This document shows positions 17,079 through 26,162 of a stretch of DNA of 47,854 nucleotides, piece after piece. The position numbers were made by a program, and so were the translations under genes. Every line of letters starts with the position of its first letter. Position 1 is the stretch's first letter. The notes under the pieces are model-generated. The model searched no databases. It was not told the origin of the DNA and worked only from the letters and a program-made list of their open reading frames with translations. The DNA is from Lachnospiraceae bacterium AD3010 (GTDB lineage Bacteria; Bacillota; Clostridia; Lachnospirales; Lachnospiraceae), in assembly GCA_000622025.1 (NCBI GenBank), contig JHWU01000025.1, positions 1-47,854 on the forward strand, read 5' to 3'.

Positions 17079-17186
17079 ATGTCGAAGGGATCCAATCAAA
17101 AGCTGAAACTATGCTATCTTAGCCGTATTATGATCGAAAAAACGGATGATAATCATTTACAGAAGATGTGTGAAATTTATAAATAA
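17079..17186 (+). pseudogene. N-terminal stub of a WYL-type transcription regulator
   Basis: A 35-codon frame with a strong ribosome site (GGAGGGG) begins MSKGSNQKLKLCYLSRIM, which is the typical opening of one class of WYL-domain regulators (SKxxNQKLKLLYL...). It stops after MCEIYK, at about the middle of the expected helix-turn-helix. The remaining 250-300 residues are missing. I read it as the leftover of a regulator that once preceded the restriction operon. A real 35-residue peptide cannot be excluded, because the start signals are intact. Confidence 0.6.
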
Positions 17187-17196
17187 CGTTGACACT

Positions 17197-17202
17197 TATA
17201 AT
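17197..17202 (+). promoter_or_regulatory. Possible -10 box for the restriction operon
   Basis: TATAAT stands 26 bases before the ATG of the type IIL gene. A start site near 17209 would leave a short leader containing the ribosome site AACGAGG. A TTGACA (17189-17194) lies almost against the TATAAT and so cannot serve as its -35, and no other good -35 is visible. The promoter is therefore uncertain or needs an activator. Confidence 0.3.
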
Positions 17203-17227
17203 AAATATAGATTAACGAGGTATTATT

Positions 17228-20029
17228 ATGACTGACGCTGAAAGAAGGGAAGCTGCACGGCAGTTCTGCCAAAGGTGGACTGGTAAAGGAAAAGAAGACG
17301 AACATGCCCGTTCATACTGGATAGAATTTCTTCAGAACGTTATCGGAATGGATAATGTTACCGAACGGGTTGATTTTGAGAAAAAGGTTATCGGATCGGA
17401 TGGAAACACGAAACGGATAGATGCCTATATTCCCGAAACCAGGGTTCTTATAGAGCAGAAAAGCCTTGGAATAGCATTAGACAAACCGCAGCAGGGGCAT
17501 GACGGCGTGACACCCTACGAACAGGCGAAGATGTATGATAATTATCTGCCGTTCGATGAAAAATCGCGCTGGATAGTTCTTTCTAATTTTGCTGAAATAT
17601 GGGTTTATGATCTCAACGAGAAAAAACCCGAACCAAAGAAGTTCTTATTATCTGACATTCAGACCAAATACTCTGCCTTTGAATTTTTTATAAATAAGGA
17701 ACAACAGAAAATTTCCGAGGAAATGGAACTTTCTATGGAAGCGGGAGAGATTGTTGGCCTAATCTATAATGCGTTTCTTAAGGAAGCCCACAATCCTGAA
17801 AGCGAAGAAACCCTTAAACACCTTAATATGCTCTGTGTTCGACTTGTATTCTGCCTTTACGCAGAAGATGCAAAACTTTTTGGAACAAGCGGTCATATGT
17901 TCCATGATTATCTTGACCGCTTTAAGACAGAAGACTTAAGAAAAGCACTTAAGGATCTTTTTGAAATACTTAATACGCCGGTTAACGAAAGGGACGAGTA
18001 CGACACAAGCATGTTATCCCAGTTCCCTTACGTTAATGGAGGACTATTTGCCGAATCGGTTAAAATCCCACCATTTACAGAAGAAATACGGGATGCACTT
18101 CTCAATAAAGCGAGTGAGGGGTTTGACTGGTCGAGGATCAACAGCTCTATTTTCGGAGCTTTGTTCGAATCAACCTTGAATCCAGTAACTAGACGATCAG
18201 GCGGAATGCACTTTACCGCTTTGGATAACTTAAAAAAGGTGATAGATCCCTTGTTTCTTAATGATCTGAAAGATGAGCTTGATGAAATATTGGAAATACA
18301 AGTGCTTAACACCAAGAAAAAGCGCCTTGAAGCATACCAGGATAAACTTGCATCCTTAAAATGGATGGATCCTGCTTGTGGAAGTGGAAACTTTTTAACT
18401 TTCACGTATACGGAGATTAGACGACTTGAAAACAAGGCGATCAGAGCAATATTCGATTGCGACAAAAAACAGGTAAGTGGACAAATAAAATTCCTTGAAG
18501 CGGTAAATCCTATCAAGGTATCCATAGAACAATTCTACGGTATTGAAATCAACGATTATGCTGTCTCAGTAGCAAAAACAGCCTTCTGGATAGCGGAATC
18601 CCAGATGATGAAGGAAACCGAGAATATACTTGCTATGAACCTCGATTTTCTTCCTCTTAGAACGCAGGCACACATTGTTGAAGGCAATGCTTTGAAAATG
18701 GATTGGAATGATGTCTGCCCGAAAGAAGAATTGAATTATATTATGGGGAATCCGCCCTTTGTGGGGGCAAAATATCAATCAAAAGAACAACATATAGAAC
18801 TACTTGAATTGAAAACGGGCATAAAAGACATCGGACTATTGGATTATGTGGGCGGTTGGTATATTAAAGCTGCAAGGTATTGTGAGGATAAAAATATACA
18901 TTGTGCTTTTGTATCCACAAATTCAATAACACAGGGAATGGAACCAGCGATTCTTTGGAAATATGTATTCGGTAATTACAAAACAATCATAGAATTTGCT
19001 TACCGTACATTTGTATGGGATAGTGAGACAACAGCAAAGAAGAAGGCCAAAGTTCATTGTGTTATTATTGGTTTTTGTAATACTGATAAGTGTAATAACA
19101 AGAAAATATATGATGGAGACACGATTATAGAGCATGTTGAGAACATCAGCCCGTATCTTATGGATTCACCTAATATTCTCATTGAAAAAAGAGCAACACC
19201 TATCTGTAATGTTCCTAAAATGATAGCTGGTAACAAAGCCGTAAAGTGTCTCTCTCTTATGCTTTCCGAGGAGGAAAAAAATAATTTAATTTCACAAGAA
19301 CCAAAAGCGGAAAAATATATAAAAAAAATGATAGGATCCGAAGAGTTTATAAACAATATTCCTCGATATTGTTTATGGCTTGTGGGAATTAGCCCGGGTG
19401 AATTAAAATCTATGCCCTTAGTAATGAAGCGTGTCGAGAAGGTAAAAGAAGATCGTTTGTCAAGTACAGATAAACAGGCAGAAAAATTAGCGCTTACACC
19501 ATGGTTATTCAGAGACACAAACAATCCAGAATCAGCGATTGTTATTCCACTCGTGTCATCACAAAGAAGAAGATATATTCCTATGGGATATATAGATAAT
19601 ACGACAATCGCAAATAATAAAGTGAGCATTATTCCAGATGGATCAATTTATGAATTCGGGGTACTAATGTCTAATGTTCATAACGCGTGGATGAGAGTTG
19701 TCGCCATGAGAATGAAATCTGATTACAGTTATTCGTTAGCAATCGTATATAATAACTTCCCTTGGCCTTCTCCCTCTACGGAGCAGAAGAAAAAAATAGA
19801 AATAACTGCACAGGGAATACTGGATGCCAGAGCCTTATATCCTGATAGCAGTCTTGCGGATCTTTATGACCCATTAACTATGCCACCAGAGCTTCAGAAA
19901 GCGCATATTGCAAATGATAAAGCCGTTATGCAGGCATATGGTTTTGATATTAAGAATACTTCCGAGGCGGACTGCGTTGCCGCTCTAATGAAGATGTATC
20001 AGGAACTCACTTCTAAGGAGAAAGTATAA
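17228..20029 (+). CDS. MmeI-like (type IIL) restriction-modification protein
   Basis: A 933-residue single-chain enzyme. The N-terminal nuclease domain has D65...E76-Q-K78, a PD-(D/E)XK site of the MmeI kind. A helical spacer follows. The gamma-type adenine N6-methyltransferase has motif I DPACGSGNF at 381-389 and motif IV NPPF at 508-511. The last 300 residues hold the target recognition region and a C-terminal helical cap (PEL...MQAYGF). Such enzymes methylate one strand of their site and cut about two turns away. All key residues look present, so it should be active. It is the first gene of a nine-gene block and overlaps the Mrr gene by one base (TAATG). Length is typical of MmeI (919). 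Confidence 0.9.
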   Translation: MTDAERREAARQFCQRWTGKGKEDEHARSYWIEFLQNVIGMDNVTERVDFEKKVIGSDGNTKRIDAYIPETRVLIEQKSLGIALDKPQQGHDGVTPYEQAKMYDNYLPFDEKSRWIVLSNFAEIWVYDLNEKKPEPKKFLLSDIQTKYSAFEFFINKEQQKISEEMELSMEAGEIVGLIYNAFLKEAHNPESEETLKHLNMLCVRLVFCLYAEDAKLFGTSGHMFHDYLDRFKTEDLRKALKDLFEILNTPVNERDEYDTSMLSQFPYVNGGLFAESVKIPPFTEEIRDALLNKASEGFDWSRINSSIFGALFESTLNPVTRRSGGMHFTALDNLKKVIDPLFLNDLKDELDEILEIQVLNTKKKRLEAYQDKLASLKWMDPACGSGNFLTFTYTEIRRLENKAIRAIFDCDKKQVSGQIKFLEAVNPIKVSIEQFYGIEINDYAVSVAKTAFWIAESQMMKETENILAMNLDFLPLRTQAHIVEGNALKMDWNDVCPKEELNYIMGNPPFVGAKYQSKEQHIELLELKTGIKDIGLLDYVGGWYIKAARYCEDKNIHCAFVSTNSITQGMEPAILWKYVFGNYKTIIEFAYRTFVWDSETTAKKKAKVHCVIIGFCNTDKCNNKKIYDGDTIIEHVENISPYLMDSPNILIEKRATPICNVPKMIAGNKAVKCLSLMLSEEEKNNLISQEPKAEKYIKKMIGSEEFINNIPRYCLWLVGISPGELKSMPLVMKRVEKVKEDRLSSTDKQAEKLALTPWLFRDTNNPESAIVIPLVSSQRRRYIPMGYIDNTTIANNKVSIIPDGSIYEFGVLMSNVHNAWMRVVAMRMKSDYSYSLAIVYNNFPWPSPSTEQKKKIEITAQGILDARALYPDSSLADLYDPLTMPPELQKAHIANDKAVMQAYGFDIKNTSEADCVAALMKMYQELTSKEKV

Positions 20030-20925
20030 TGGCATTACCAAAGTATTATGGGTTTTATGGTCCATTCCTAAAAATGATAAAAGATGGACAGGTTCATGAT
20101 ATCAAGGAAATAAGGCAAGGAATTGTTCAGATGTTAAATCTGACGAATGAGGATATTACAGACCGACTGCCCAGTGGTAAGCAATCTGTTTTTGATAATC
20201 GTATCGGATGGGCAAAGACTTATTTGAAAAAAGCTGGTCTCGTCGATAATCCTCTTCGAGGACGTTATATATTAACAGAAGAAGGGAAAAAGGCTTTATC
20301 AGATGCCGATATTATTGATGATAATTATCTGAAACGGTATAAATCCTTCCGTGAATTTACCAGTTCTGAAGAAATCATAACCAATACCACTGAGACCGTT
20401 AATAAATCTCCTGAAGAGATTCTGGAAGACTCTTTCAAGACGCTTAATGATTCCCTTGCGCAGGATCTTATGACTGAGATTATGAAATTATCTCCAACTG
20501 ATTTTGAACATCTTGTTGTGAAACTTCTTCTTAAAATGGGCTATGGTAGCGGTATAGATGCAGATGCACTTGTTACGCAGGCATCAAATGATGGCGGCAT
20601 TGATGGAATCATAAAGGAAGATAAATTAGGATTCAGTTCTATTTATATCCAGGCGAAACAATGGGATCCTGCCAGAACAGTAGACCGTCCGGCAATTGAC
20701 ACATTTATCGGGGCTTTGACCAGAAATCATGCAAACAAAGGGCTATTTATTACCACCGCATCCTTTTCATCCGGAGCAAAAACTGCAGCTGATGCAACGA
20801 ATGTTGTTCTTGTTGACGGAAAACAACTTACACGGCTTATGATAGCTCATAATTTAGGGGTATCTGTTGAGCATATTTATGAATTGAAGAAAATAGATAG
20901 CGATTTTTTTGAAGATGGGATTTGA
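20029..20925 (+). CDS. Mrr-type restriction endonuclease
   Basis: A 298-residue protein with an N-terminal winged-helix Mrr_N domain (about 1-95, including GWAKTYLKKAGLVDNPLRGRY) and a C-terminal Mrr_cat domain (about 155-285). The catalytic pattern is NDGGIDG (D192) followed by YIQAKQW (Q208, K210), and FEHLVVKLLLKMGYG is the conserved helix before it. Mrr proteins cut methylated DNA. Its place directly behind a methylating enzyme is interesting, because it must tolerate that mark or act as a second layer. It overlaps the upstream gene by one base, so coexpression is very likely. Confidence 0.9.
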   Translation: MALPKYYGFYGPFLKMIKDGQVHDIKEIRQGIVQMLNLTNEDITDRLPSGKQSVFDNRIGWAKTYLKKAGLVDNPLRGRYILTEEGKKALSDADIIDDNYLKRYKSFREFTSSEEIITNTTETVNKSPEEILEDSFKTLNDSLAQDLMTEIMKLSPTDFEHLVVKLLLKMGYGSGIDADALVTQASNDGGIDGIIKEDKLGFSSIYIQAKQWDPARTVDRPAIDTFIGALTRNHANKGLFITTASFSSGAKTAADATNVVLVDGKQLTRLMIAHNLGVSVEHIYELKKIDSDFFEDGI

Positions 20926-20962
20926 TTATTGAAATATAAAAAAAGAACGCGGGGGAAGAATC

Positions 20963-22690
20963 ATGCAAGAAAATTATGAATATGTTCAAAAAGGATTTCG
21001 TATGCTTGTATCTTCTTTGTCTGATTACATTGGACAGGAATTAAATAATGCGTATGGGAATGAATGGTGGAACGAGGTTTTATATACCCTTAGTGATCAG
21101 AGGGATTTACCGAGATCGGGAGAGTATGGAGATCTCATAAACTCGTTGGATATTGCTAATTGCATAAGGATTCTTGATCGTAAGTGGAATGAAGTATTTA
21201 GGGATATACTTTCCCAGGACTGTCGAACCTGGGCAAAAGAGCTGATGGGTGTAAGGAATATTGTTTCCCATATTGGACAGCAGGATCTTGAACAGCTAAT
21301 GGCTGAACGAGCACTGGATACAATGAGCTTGCTGTGCAAGGAAATTGATTCGGATAGTGCTGAAAAAATCCGGGATGTATATCGAGAGGTTCGTGCAAAG
21401 GCAGATGGAAATAAGACGGCACCTGTATTTACTGGATTAGCCCAACCGGATTCGGAATCTAACAGAGGAGAGTTAAAAGAAGGAAGTTTGCTTAAAATAC
21501 AGGACGAGTCCGTTGTTCAGAAAACAACACTTACCCGTAAAGTAACATATGGCGGAAAAACGGTTGTTTATCCAGTATATCGGGTTCGCTTGGATATGCT
21601 TTATTACAATGATCAGAACGACAGAATTGCTACGTGGATTTCAAGATATGAGTCCGAAAATGGAAAGGAATCTCTTAGCGACTTGAATGTTGAGATATAT
21701 AACCGGATTATTGAAAACTTTATATGTGAAAGTAATTTTGATGCTATTCAAAGAACGCAAAAGAATATCGCTCTGGTTGGACAAAGAGAACCAGGGGTGA
21801 CTCTTGCAGATGGACGAATTGTTGATGGAAACCGGAGATTTACATGTTTGCGGAGAATCCAGCGAGATAAACCGGATCCAATATATTTTGAAACCGTTAT
21901 TATGGATATGGATATCCGTGAGGATAAAAAGCAAATCAAACTATTGGAGCTTGGAATTCAACATGGAGAGGAAAAGAAAGTAGATTATGATCTAATAGAT
22001 TATGCAATAGGTACATATAGGGATGTAGTTCAAACTAAACTTCTTACCGTAGAAGAATATGCCTCCAGCACGAATGAGGGGCAAGCTGAGGTTAAAAAGA
22101 GAATAGAGATAGCAGAAATAATCTGTGAATTTCTCGATTATCTTAAACTGCCTGAACAATTTCATATTGCAAGAGAATATCAGGTATATAGTTTGTTTCA
22201 GGAAATGATGCCTCCTTTACGACAATTGGATGACGAAGGGAAAAAACTGCTTAAAAATATTGCATTCAATAATGCAATGATGAAAGCAATACCGGATCAA
22301 AAGAAATTCATAAGAGATATAAAGGGGTTAATAAAGAACGATGCCTATGAAACATTTTTTGAAGAACAACAGAAATGGTCACAGCTGATCCAAGAGAAAT
22401 ATGCCGACGTTGATATTCATAGTAAGGAAGATGTGGATCGTTTTGCTGAAAAGAATCGCGAAATAGCAGAAGAATTGACGCTTTCTATGGAAAGAGCACT
22501 TCTTAGATCCAGATCACAGGTTTTAAAAAATAAGCCTATAGAAAACGTTACAAAATGTATCACGTTAATGACGGAAGTGGACTCTCGTATTTTCAGCAAG
22601 ATGGAAAACGAAGAAAAAGATAACTTAAAGGCAGAATTGGAAGAACTATCCAGAATAGTTGAAAGCTTTAAGCGCATTCTTTCAAGGTAG
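20963..22690 (+). CDS. Swt1-like HEPN domain fused to ParB-like domain
   Basis: A 575-residue protein. Residues about 1-130 form an all-helical HEPN (Swt1-like) domain with the motif R98-NIVS-H103, matching the RNase signature R-x4-H. A linker follows. Residues about 200-310 contain a ParB/sulfiredoxin-like domain with GVTLADGRIVDGNRRF (D288, G289, N290, R291, R292). ParB-type domains bind or hydrolyse nucleotides, often CTP, or cut nucleic acids. The C-terminal half is helical with no match. It may be a triggered RNase or a DNA-bound sensor. The ATG at 20963 has GGGGGAAG upstream. The gene is separated by 5 bases from the alpha-CTD/sigma-like gene. Confidence 0.72.
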   Translation: MQENYEYVQKGFRMLVSSLSDYIGQELNNAYGNEWWNEVLYTLSDQRDLPRSGEYGDLINSLDIANCIRILDRKWNEVFRDILSQDCRTWAKELMGVRNIVSHIGQQDLEQLMAERALDTMSLLCKEIDSDSAEKIRDVYREVRAKADGNKTAPVFTGLAQPDSESNRGELKEGSLLKIQDESVVQKTTLTRKVTYGGKTVVYPVYRVRLDMLYYNDQNDRIATWISRYESENGKESLSDLNVEIYNRIIENFICESNFDAIQRTQKNIALVGQREPGVTLADGRIVDGNRRFTCLRRIQRDKPDPIYFETVIMDMDIREDKKQIKLLELGIQHGEEKKVDYDLIDYAIGTYRDVVQTKLLTVEEYASSTNEGQAEVKKRIEIAEIICEFLDYLKLPEQFHIAREYQVYSLFQEMMPPLRQLDDEGKKLLKNIAFNNAMMKAIPDQKKFIRDIKGLIKNDAYETFFEEQQKWSQLIQEKYADVDIHSKEDVDRFAEKNREIAEELTLSMERALLRSRSQVLKNKPIENVTKCITLMTEVDSRIFSKMENEEKDNLKAELEELSRIVESFKRILSR

Positions 22691-22695
22691 AGAAT

Positions 22696-25641
22696 ATGGA
22701 TGTATTAAATCTTACAATTGATGTAATAGGACTTTCTATCCGCTCGCAAAATGGATTGAGACGTGCTGGGGTCAATACAGTTGCAGAAATGCTGAAATGT
22801 ACGGAAGATTCACTGTCACAGGTGAGAAATCTTGGTGCAAAATCAGTTGGAGAAATCCTGTCAAAAATTGATGAATATAAACAAATGTCGGAAGATGAAA
22901 TAGACTCGGGGATTTCTTTGGTAGAAGAATTCGTTGTACCGGAAAACTATGATGACTGGATAAAAGATGAAAAGAATAAACAATACGTCAATGATTGGCT
23001 TAAAGAAAAGGAAGTGCGTATTGAATCAATAGAATTGCTTCCGACCAGAGCATTTAATCTATTAATTTTTGATGGATATGAGTATGTTTCCCAGATAGCA
23101 TTTATTACAGCTGATGAACTTATGAAAGTTCATAGAATGGATGAATTCTCTGCATATGAAATTGAAAAATTGACAGCAAGATTCTTAAAAGATTCTAAGG
23201 ATGAGATTTTCAATTATATTTCGGAAAAGATGTCTAAAAATACTGTGCCGACGGATAAAAGTATTTTGGAATTAATATCTTTTAGAGAATGTCAAGATGC
23301 TATCCTAAGATACGCAAGAGTAAATGATATTGACATTAAAATGCTGGGGTTGTCTAACAGGGCTAAAAACTGTCTTCTGGCAAATGGATTTACACGTCTT
23401 AGTGAAATAATTCTTAAGTCTCGTTCGGATTTATTAAGATTATCATCTATGGGATCTGGATCGGCGGGTGATATTGCCGGGATAATAAAAGATTATTTAT
23501 TAGAAAATGAGTCTCGTATAATGACGTTTATTAACGGGGGAGATGAGGCACTTTGGGATGATATCACTTTGCGAAAAAAGATTCTGGAGTTGTACAGTGA
23601 TGTTGGTTTTGGGGGATTAAGCCTCAATGATATCATTGAAAGACTCGATCTTCCGGAAGAAATTACCCAGGATAGAATAAAGCATATCATTGGAACTTTG
23701 TTAGCTGATAATGAATTGGAATATGTCGATTATCGTTGCTATCGTGTATTTGGACAATTTAAGGATGCATTGGATGGTTGCACTGAGATCGATGATCGCA
23801 GTAAAGATTTTATTAATAGACGCTTAAACGGAGATACGTTAGAGGCAATAGCTAAGGATAACGGTCTTACCAGAGAGCGTGTTCGGCAAATTGTCAAAAA
23901 GGATATAGGGAAAGTAAGAGATCAGTATTTTGTAAAAACAGGGATGTCTCTTTTTGATGAGGACTATTACAGATATCTGTACGAAAACTATTTTTTTGAG
24001 AAGAAAGATGGAACCGAGTGGTTAGGCATACCTGCTCATGTATGGAGCTACTTAGATATTACTGAGGTTAAACGCGGGAAAAAGGATCTTCAATCTGCTG
24101 TTGAAGATAATCATGGCCTGGATATTGGATTGCGATTAAAGATAAAAAATTATCTTAATAGAAATAAGATTTATGTAGATGGCATGTGGGTAGAAAAGCG
24201 GCGGGCAGAGCTGGAAGAGGTTGCTGTAAGAAAATTTTGTCAGGAGGATGTTTCCTTCAATGATTTCATAGATATCTATAACAACTTTCTGAAAGCAGAA
24301 GAAATACCGTTTGATGACGACATCTACTATACGGATTCAGTTATAGCTACAAGAAGAAATCACTTATGCAAATGTAGATTTCTTTTATGGAAGCAGAATG
24401 AACAGATTAGATATTATGATATTGATGGTAGGGATTTTACCGATTTTTTAGACTCACTAAATTTGGATTCATATGAAAATATCGAATTATCGACTGCCAA
24501 ACTGATGCGTGATTATCCTGAGGCTATGGCAAAATATGATATTCGTGACCATTATGAACTACATAACCTTCTTAGGAAAATTGTGGCAGAAGGAAGTTAT
24601 CATGGCTTTCACTGTTCAAGAATGCCAGATATAGTATTTGGAAATTTTGATCGAGATGCTGCTATTTTAGATATGCTTCTGGATAATGCGCCAATATCAA
24701 TGAGGGATTTGGCGGATCTAGTGAGTGAGGAATACGGATACGATCCACTTGTAATAATGGGATCATATTTTCATAGTATTATGGATTACAACCATAAAGG
24801 TGTATTCCATGTCGATCAGAAGCAAATGTCCTCTTCCAATAAAGAACTGTTACAAACGGCTCTTACGGATGATTTCTATTATATTGATGAAATACGGTGT
24901 ATATACAAGGACTTGATACCGGCTGCAGATCTGGAAGAGATAAATCCGTACAATTTAAAGAGTATGGGATTTCAGGTATATTCAAGATATGCGCTTCAGC
25001 ATTATTCTTCTCTAGAGGCATATTTCACTGAATTACTCACGTGTGAAGATATTATTGATATTTCATCATATCGAAAAAGATATGTGTATATTCAGATGTT
25101 TTCACAAAAACTTATGGAATTAAAGAGGGATCTGACGATTATAGAATTTGAGCCGAATCAGATAATTAATTTCAGAAAACTGGAGAAATCAGGGATAACA
25201 AGGGATATGATCCAAGAGTTTTGCGACAGTGTGTATGAGTTTGTTTCTGACGGTGAATACTTTAGTGCGCTCTCTATAAGGAAATCAGGTTTTGAATCAG
25301 AACTATATGATCTGGGATTTTCTGATTGGTTTTATGCAAATCTCTTGCTCTCGGACAATAGATTCTCTTCTGGCAATATGTTGGGGAATATTATTTTGTT
25401 CAAAGGAAAAGAAAACATAACAATTAAATCGTTTGTGGTTAGCAAAATAAGAGAACACGGAAGTGTTGATGCAATTGATCTGATGAACGAATTGATAGAA
25501 CAATATGGATGTTCGATTGATAATAAATGGGATGCAGTCTATAAAGTGCAAGGAACTGAGATTTATTATGACAAAATATTGGACAGGCTGTATTCAAATA
25601 TTGATGCATATTACAGTGAACTTGAAGAGGCAGGTTTTTGA
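22696..25641 (+). CDS. Large protein with RNAP alpha-CTD-like modules and sigma-70 region-4-like HTH
   Basis: A 981-residue protein of unknown function. Residues 8-58 closely match the RNA polymerase alpha C-terminal domain (IDVIGLSIRSQNGLRRAGV, then VRNLGAKSVGEIL). Two weaker copies follow at about 108-165 (VHRMDEFSAYEIEKL at the end) and 216-270 (LSNRAKNCLLANGFTRLSEI). Residues about 372-406 form a sigma-70 region-4-like helix-turn-helix with GLTRERVRQIVKK. The remaining 570 residues appear as several winged-helix-like helical segments with no enzyme motif. It could bind promoter DNA or UP elements, mimic RNA polymerase subunits, or use the HhH-like modules simply to hold DNA. It starts 5 bases after the HEPN-ParB gene and its stop touches the next start. 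The placement inside a restriction operon is unusual. Confidence 0.8.
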   Translation: MDVLNLTIDVIGLSIRSQNGLRRAGVNTVAEMLKCTEDSLSQVRNLGAKSVGEILSKIDEYKQMSEDEIDSGISLVEEFVVPENYDDWIKDEKNKQYVNDWLKEKEVRIESIELLPTRAFNLLIFDGYEYVSQIAFITADELMKVHRMDEFSAYEIEKLTARFLKDSKDEIFNYISEKMSKNTVPTDKSILELISFRECQDAILRYARVNDIDIKMLGLSNRAKNCLLANGFTRLSEIILKSRSDLLRLSSMGSGSAGDIAGIIKDYLLENESRIMTFINGGDEALWDDITLRKKILELYSDVGFGGLSLNDIIERLDLPEEITQDRIKHIIGTLLADNELEYVDYRCYRVFGQFKDALDGCTEIDDRSKDFINRRLNGDTLEAIAKDNGLTRERVRQIVKKDIGKVRDQYFVKTGMSLFDEDYYRYLYENYFFEKKDGTEWLGIPAHVWSYLDITEVKRGKKDLQSAVEDNHGLDIGLRLKIKNYLNRNKIYVDGMWVEKRRAELEEVAVRKFCQEDVSFNDFIDIYNNFLKAEEIPFDDDIYYTDSVIATRRNHLCKCRFLLWKQNEQIRYYDIDGRDFTDFLDSLNLDSYENIELSTAKLMRDYPEAMAKYDIRDHYELHNLLRKIVAEGSYHGFHCSRMPDIVFGNFDRDAAILDMLLDNAPISMRDLADLVSEEYGYDPLVIMGSYFHSIMDYNHKGVFHVDQKQMSSSNKELLQTALTDDFYYIDEIRCIYKDLIPAADLEEINPYNLKSMGFQVYSRYALQHYSSLEAYFTELLTCEDIIDISSYRKRYVYIQMFSQKLMELKRDLTIIEFEPNQIINFRKLEKSGITRDMIQEFCDSVYEFVSDGEYFSALSIRKSGFESELYDLGFSDWFYANLLLSDNRFSSGNMLGNIILFKGKENITIKSFVVSKIREHGSVDAIDLMNELIEQYGCSIDNKWDAVYKVQGTEIYYDKILDRLYSNIDAYYSELEEAGF

Positions 25642-25643
25642 TA

Positions 25644-26132
25644 ATGGAAAGAGAGTATAAGGAAAATCTTCTAAAAGAAGTAGACAAGCTGCATAAGAGG
25701 AATGAACTGTCCAAAAAGGTTGGGGCGGATTATTTTGAACCTGGAATGATGGAGTTTCTTGATAAGTCTGATGGGGAATATGTGGATAATACTGGGGAAA
25801 TTGTTATCAGATTTGAAGCAAAAGGCACGCGATATGATGGTAGGACAGAACAAATAGAATCCGTCAAAATTGGCGACGAGATTCAAGTCATGAGAGAAAA
25901 AGATAATAAGTTTAACGGTAATAATTTTACGTTGCTTACTCGAAGAGGGCAGAACGTTGGTAATATGCCAGCTGAATTATGTAATGCTATTGCTCCCTTA
26001 TTTGATGCAGGTGATATCAGATTCACAAGTGCAGCTGTGAGCTTTGTAGAACCTATTTCCAAACGAAGTCGCCATGCTAAGCAGGCGATTCTTTTTGTGG
26101 AATTGAGGATGGAATTATTATGTTTAGATTAA
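25644..26132 (+). CDS. HIRAN-like domain protein
   Basis: A 162-residue protein. After a charged helical N-terminus (about 1-40), residues about 55-155 resemble a HIRAN domain: IVIRFEAKGTRYDG, VKIGDEIQVMREKDNKFNG, LLTRRGQNVGNMP and a closing beta strand LFVELRMELL. It has no attached helicase or nuclease. The ATG at 25644 is preferred to a TTG at 25638. It lies between the alpha-CTD/sigma-like gene and DUF262, 30 bases before the latter. A role in recognising DNA ends or stalled forks for the neighbouring nucleases is possible. Confidence 0.72.
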   Translation: MEREYKENLLKEVDKLHKRNELSKKVGADYFEPGMMEFLDKSDGEYVDNTGEIVIRFEAKGTRYDGRTEQIESVKIGDEIQVMREKDNKFNGNNFTLLTRRGQNVGNMPAELCNAIAPLFDAGDIRFTSAAVSFVEPISKRSRHAKQAILFVELRMELLCLD

Positions 26133-26162
26133 TCGTATATGTTTTACGGAGGATAAAGAAAA

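Noticed and set aside
17189-17217. TTGACA as -35 of a normal promoter for the restriction operon
   Set aside because: No acceptable -10 box lies 16-18 bases downstream. The only good TATAAT is 2 bases away, so a standard promoter cannot be built from both.
17228-20029. BREX or DISARM system around the large methyltransferase
   Set aside because: No PglZ, BrxC, DrmA or DrmB type gene is present. The N-terminal D-x10-ExK nuclease motif points to an MmeI-like type IIL enzyme instead.
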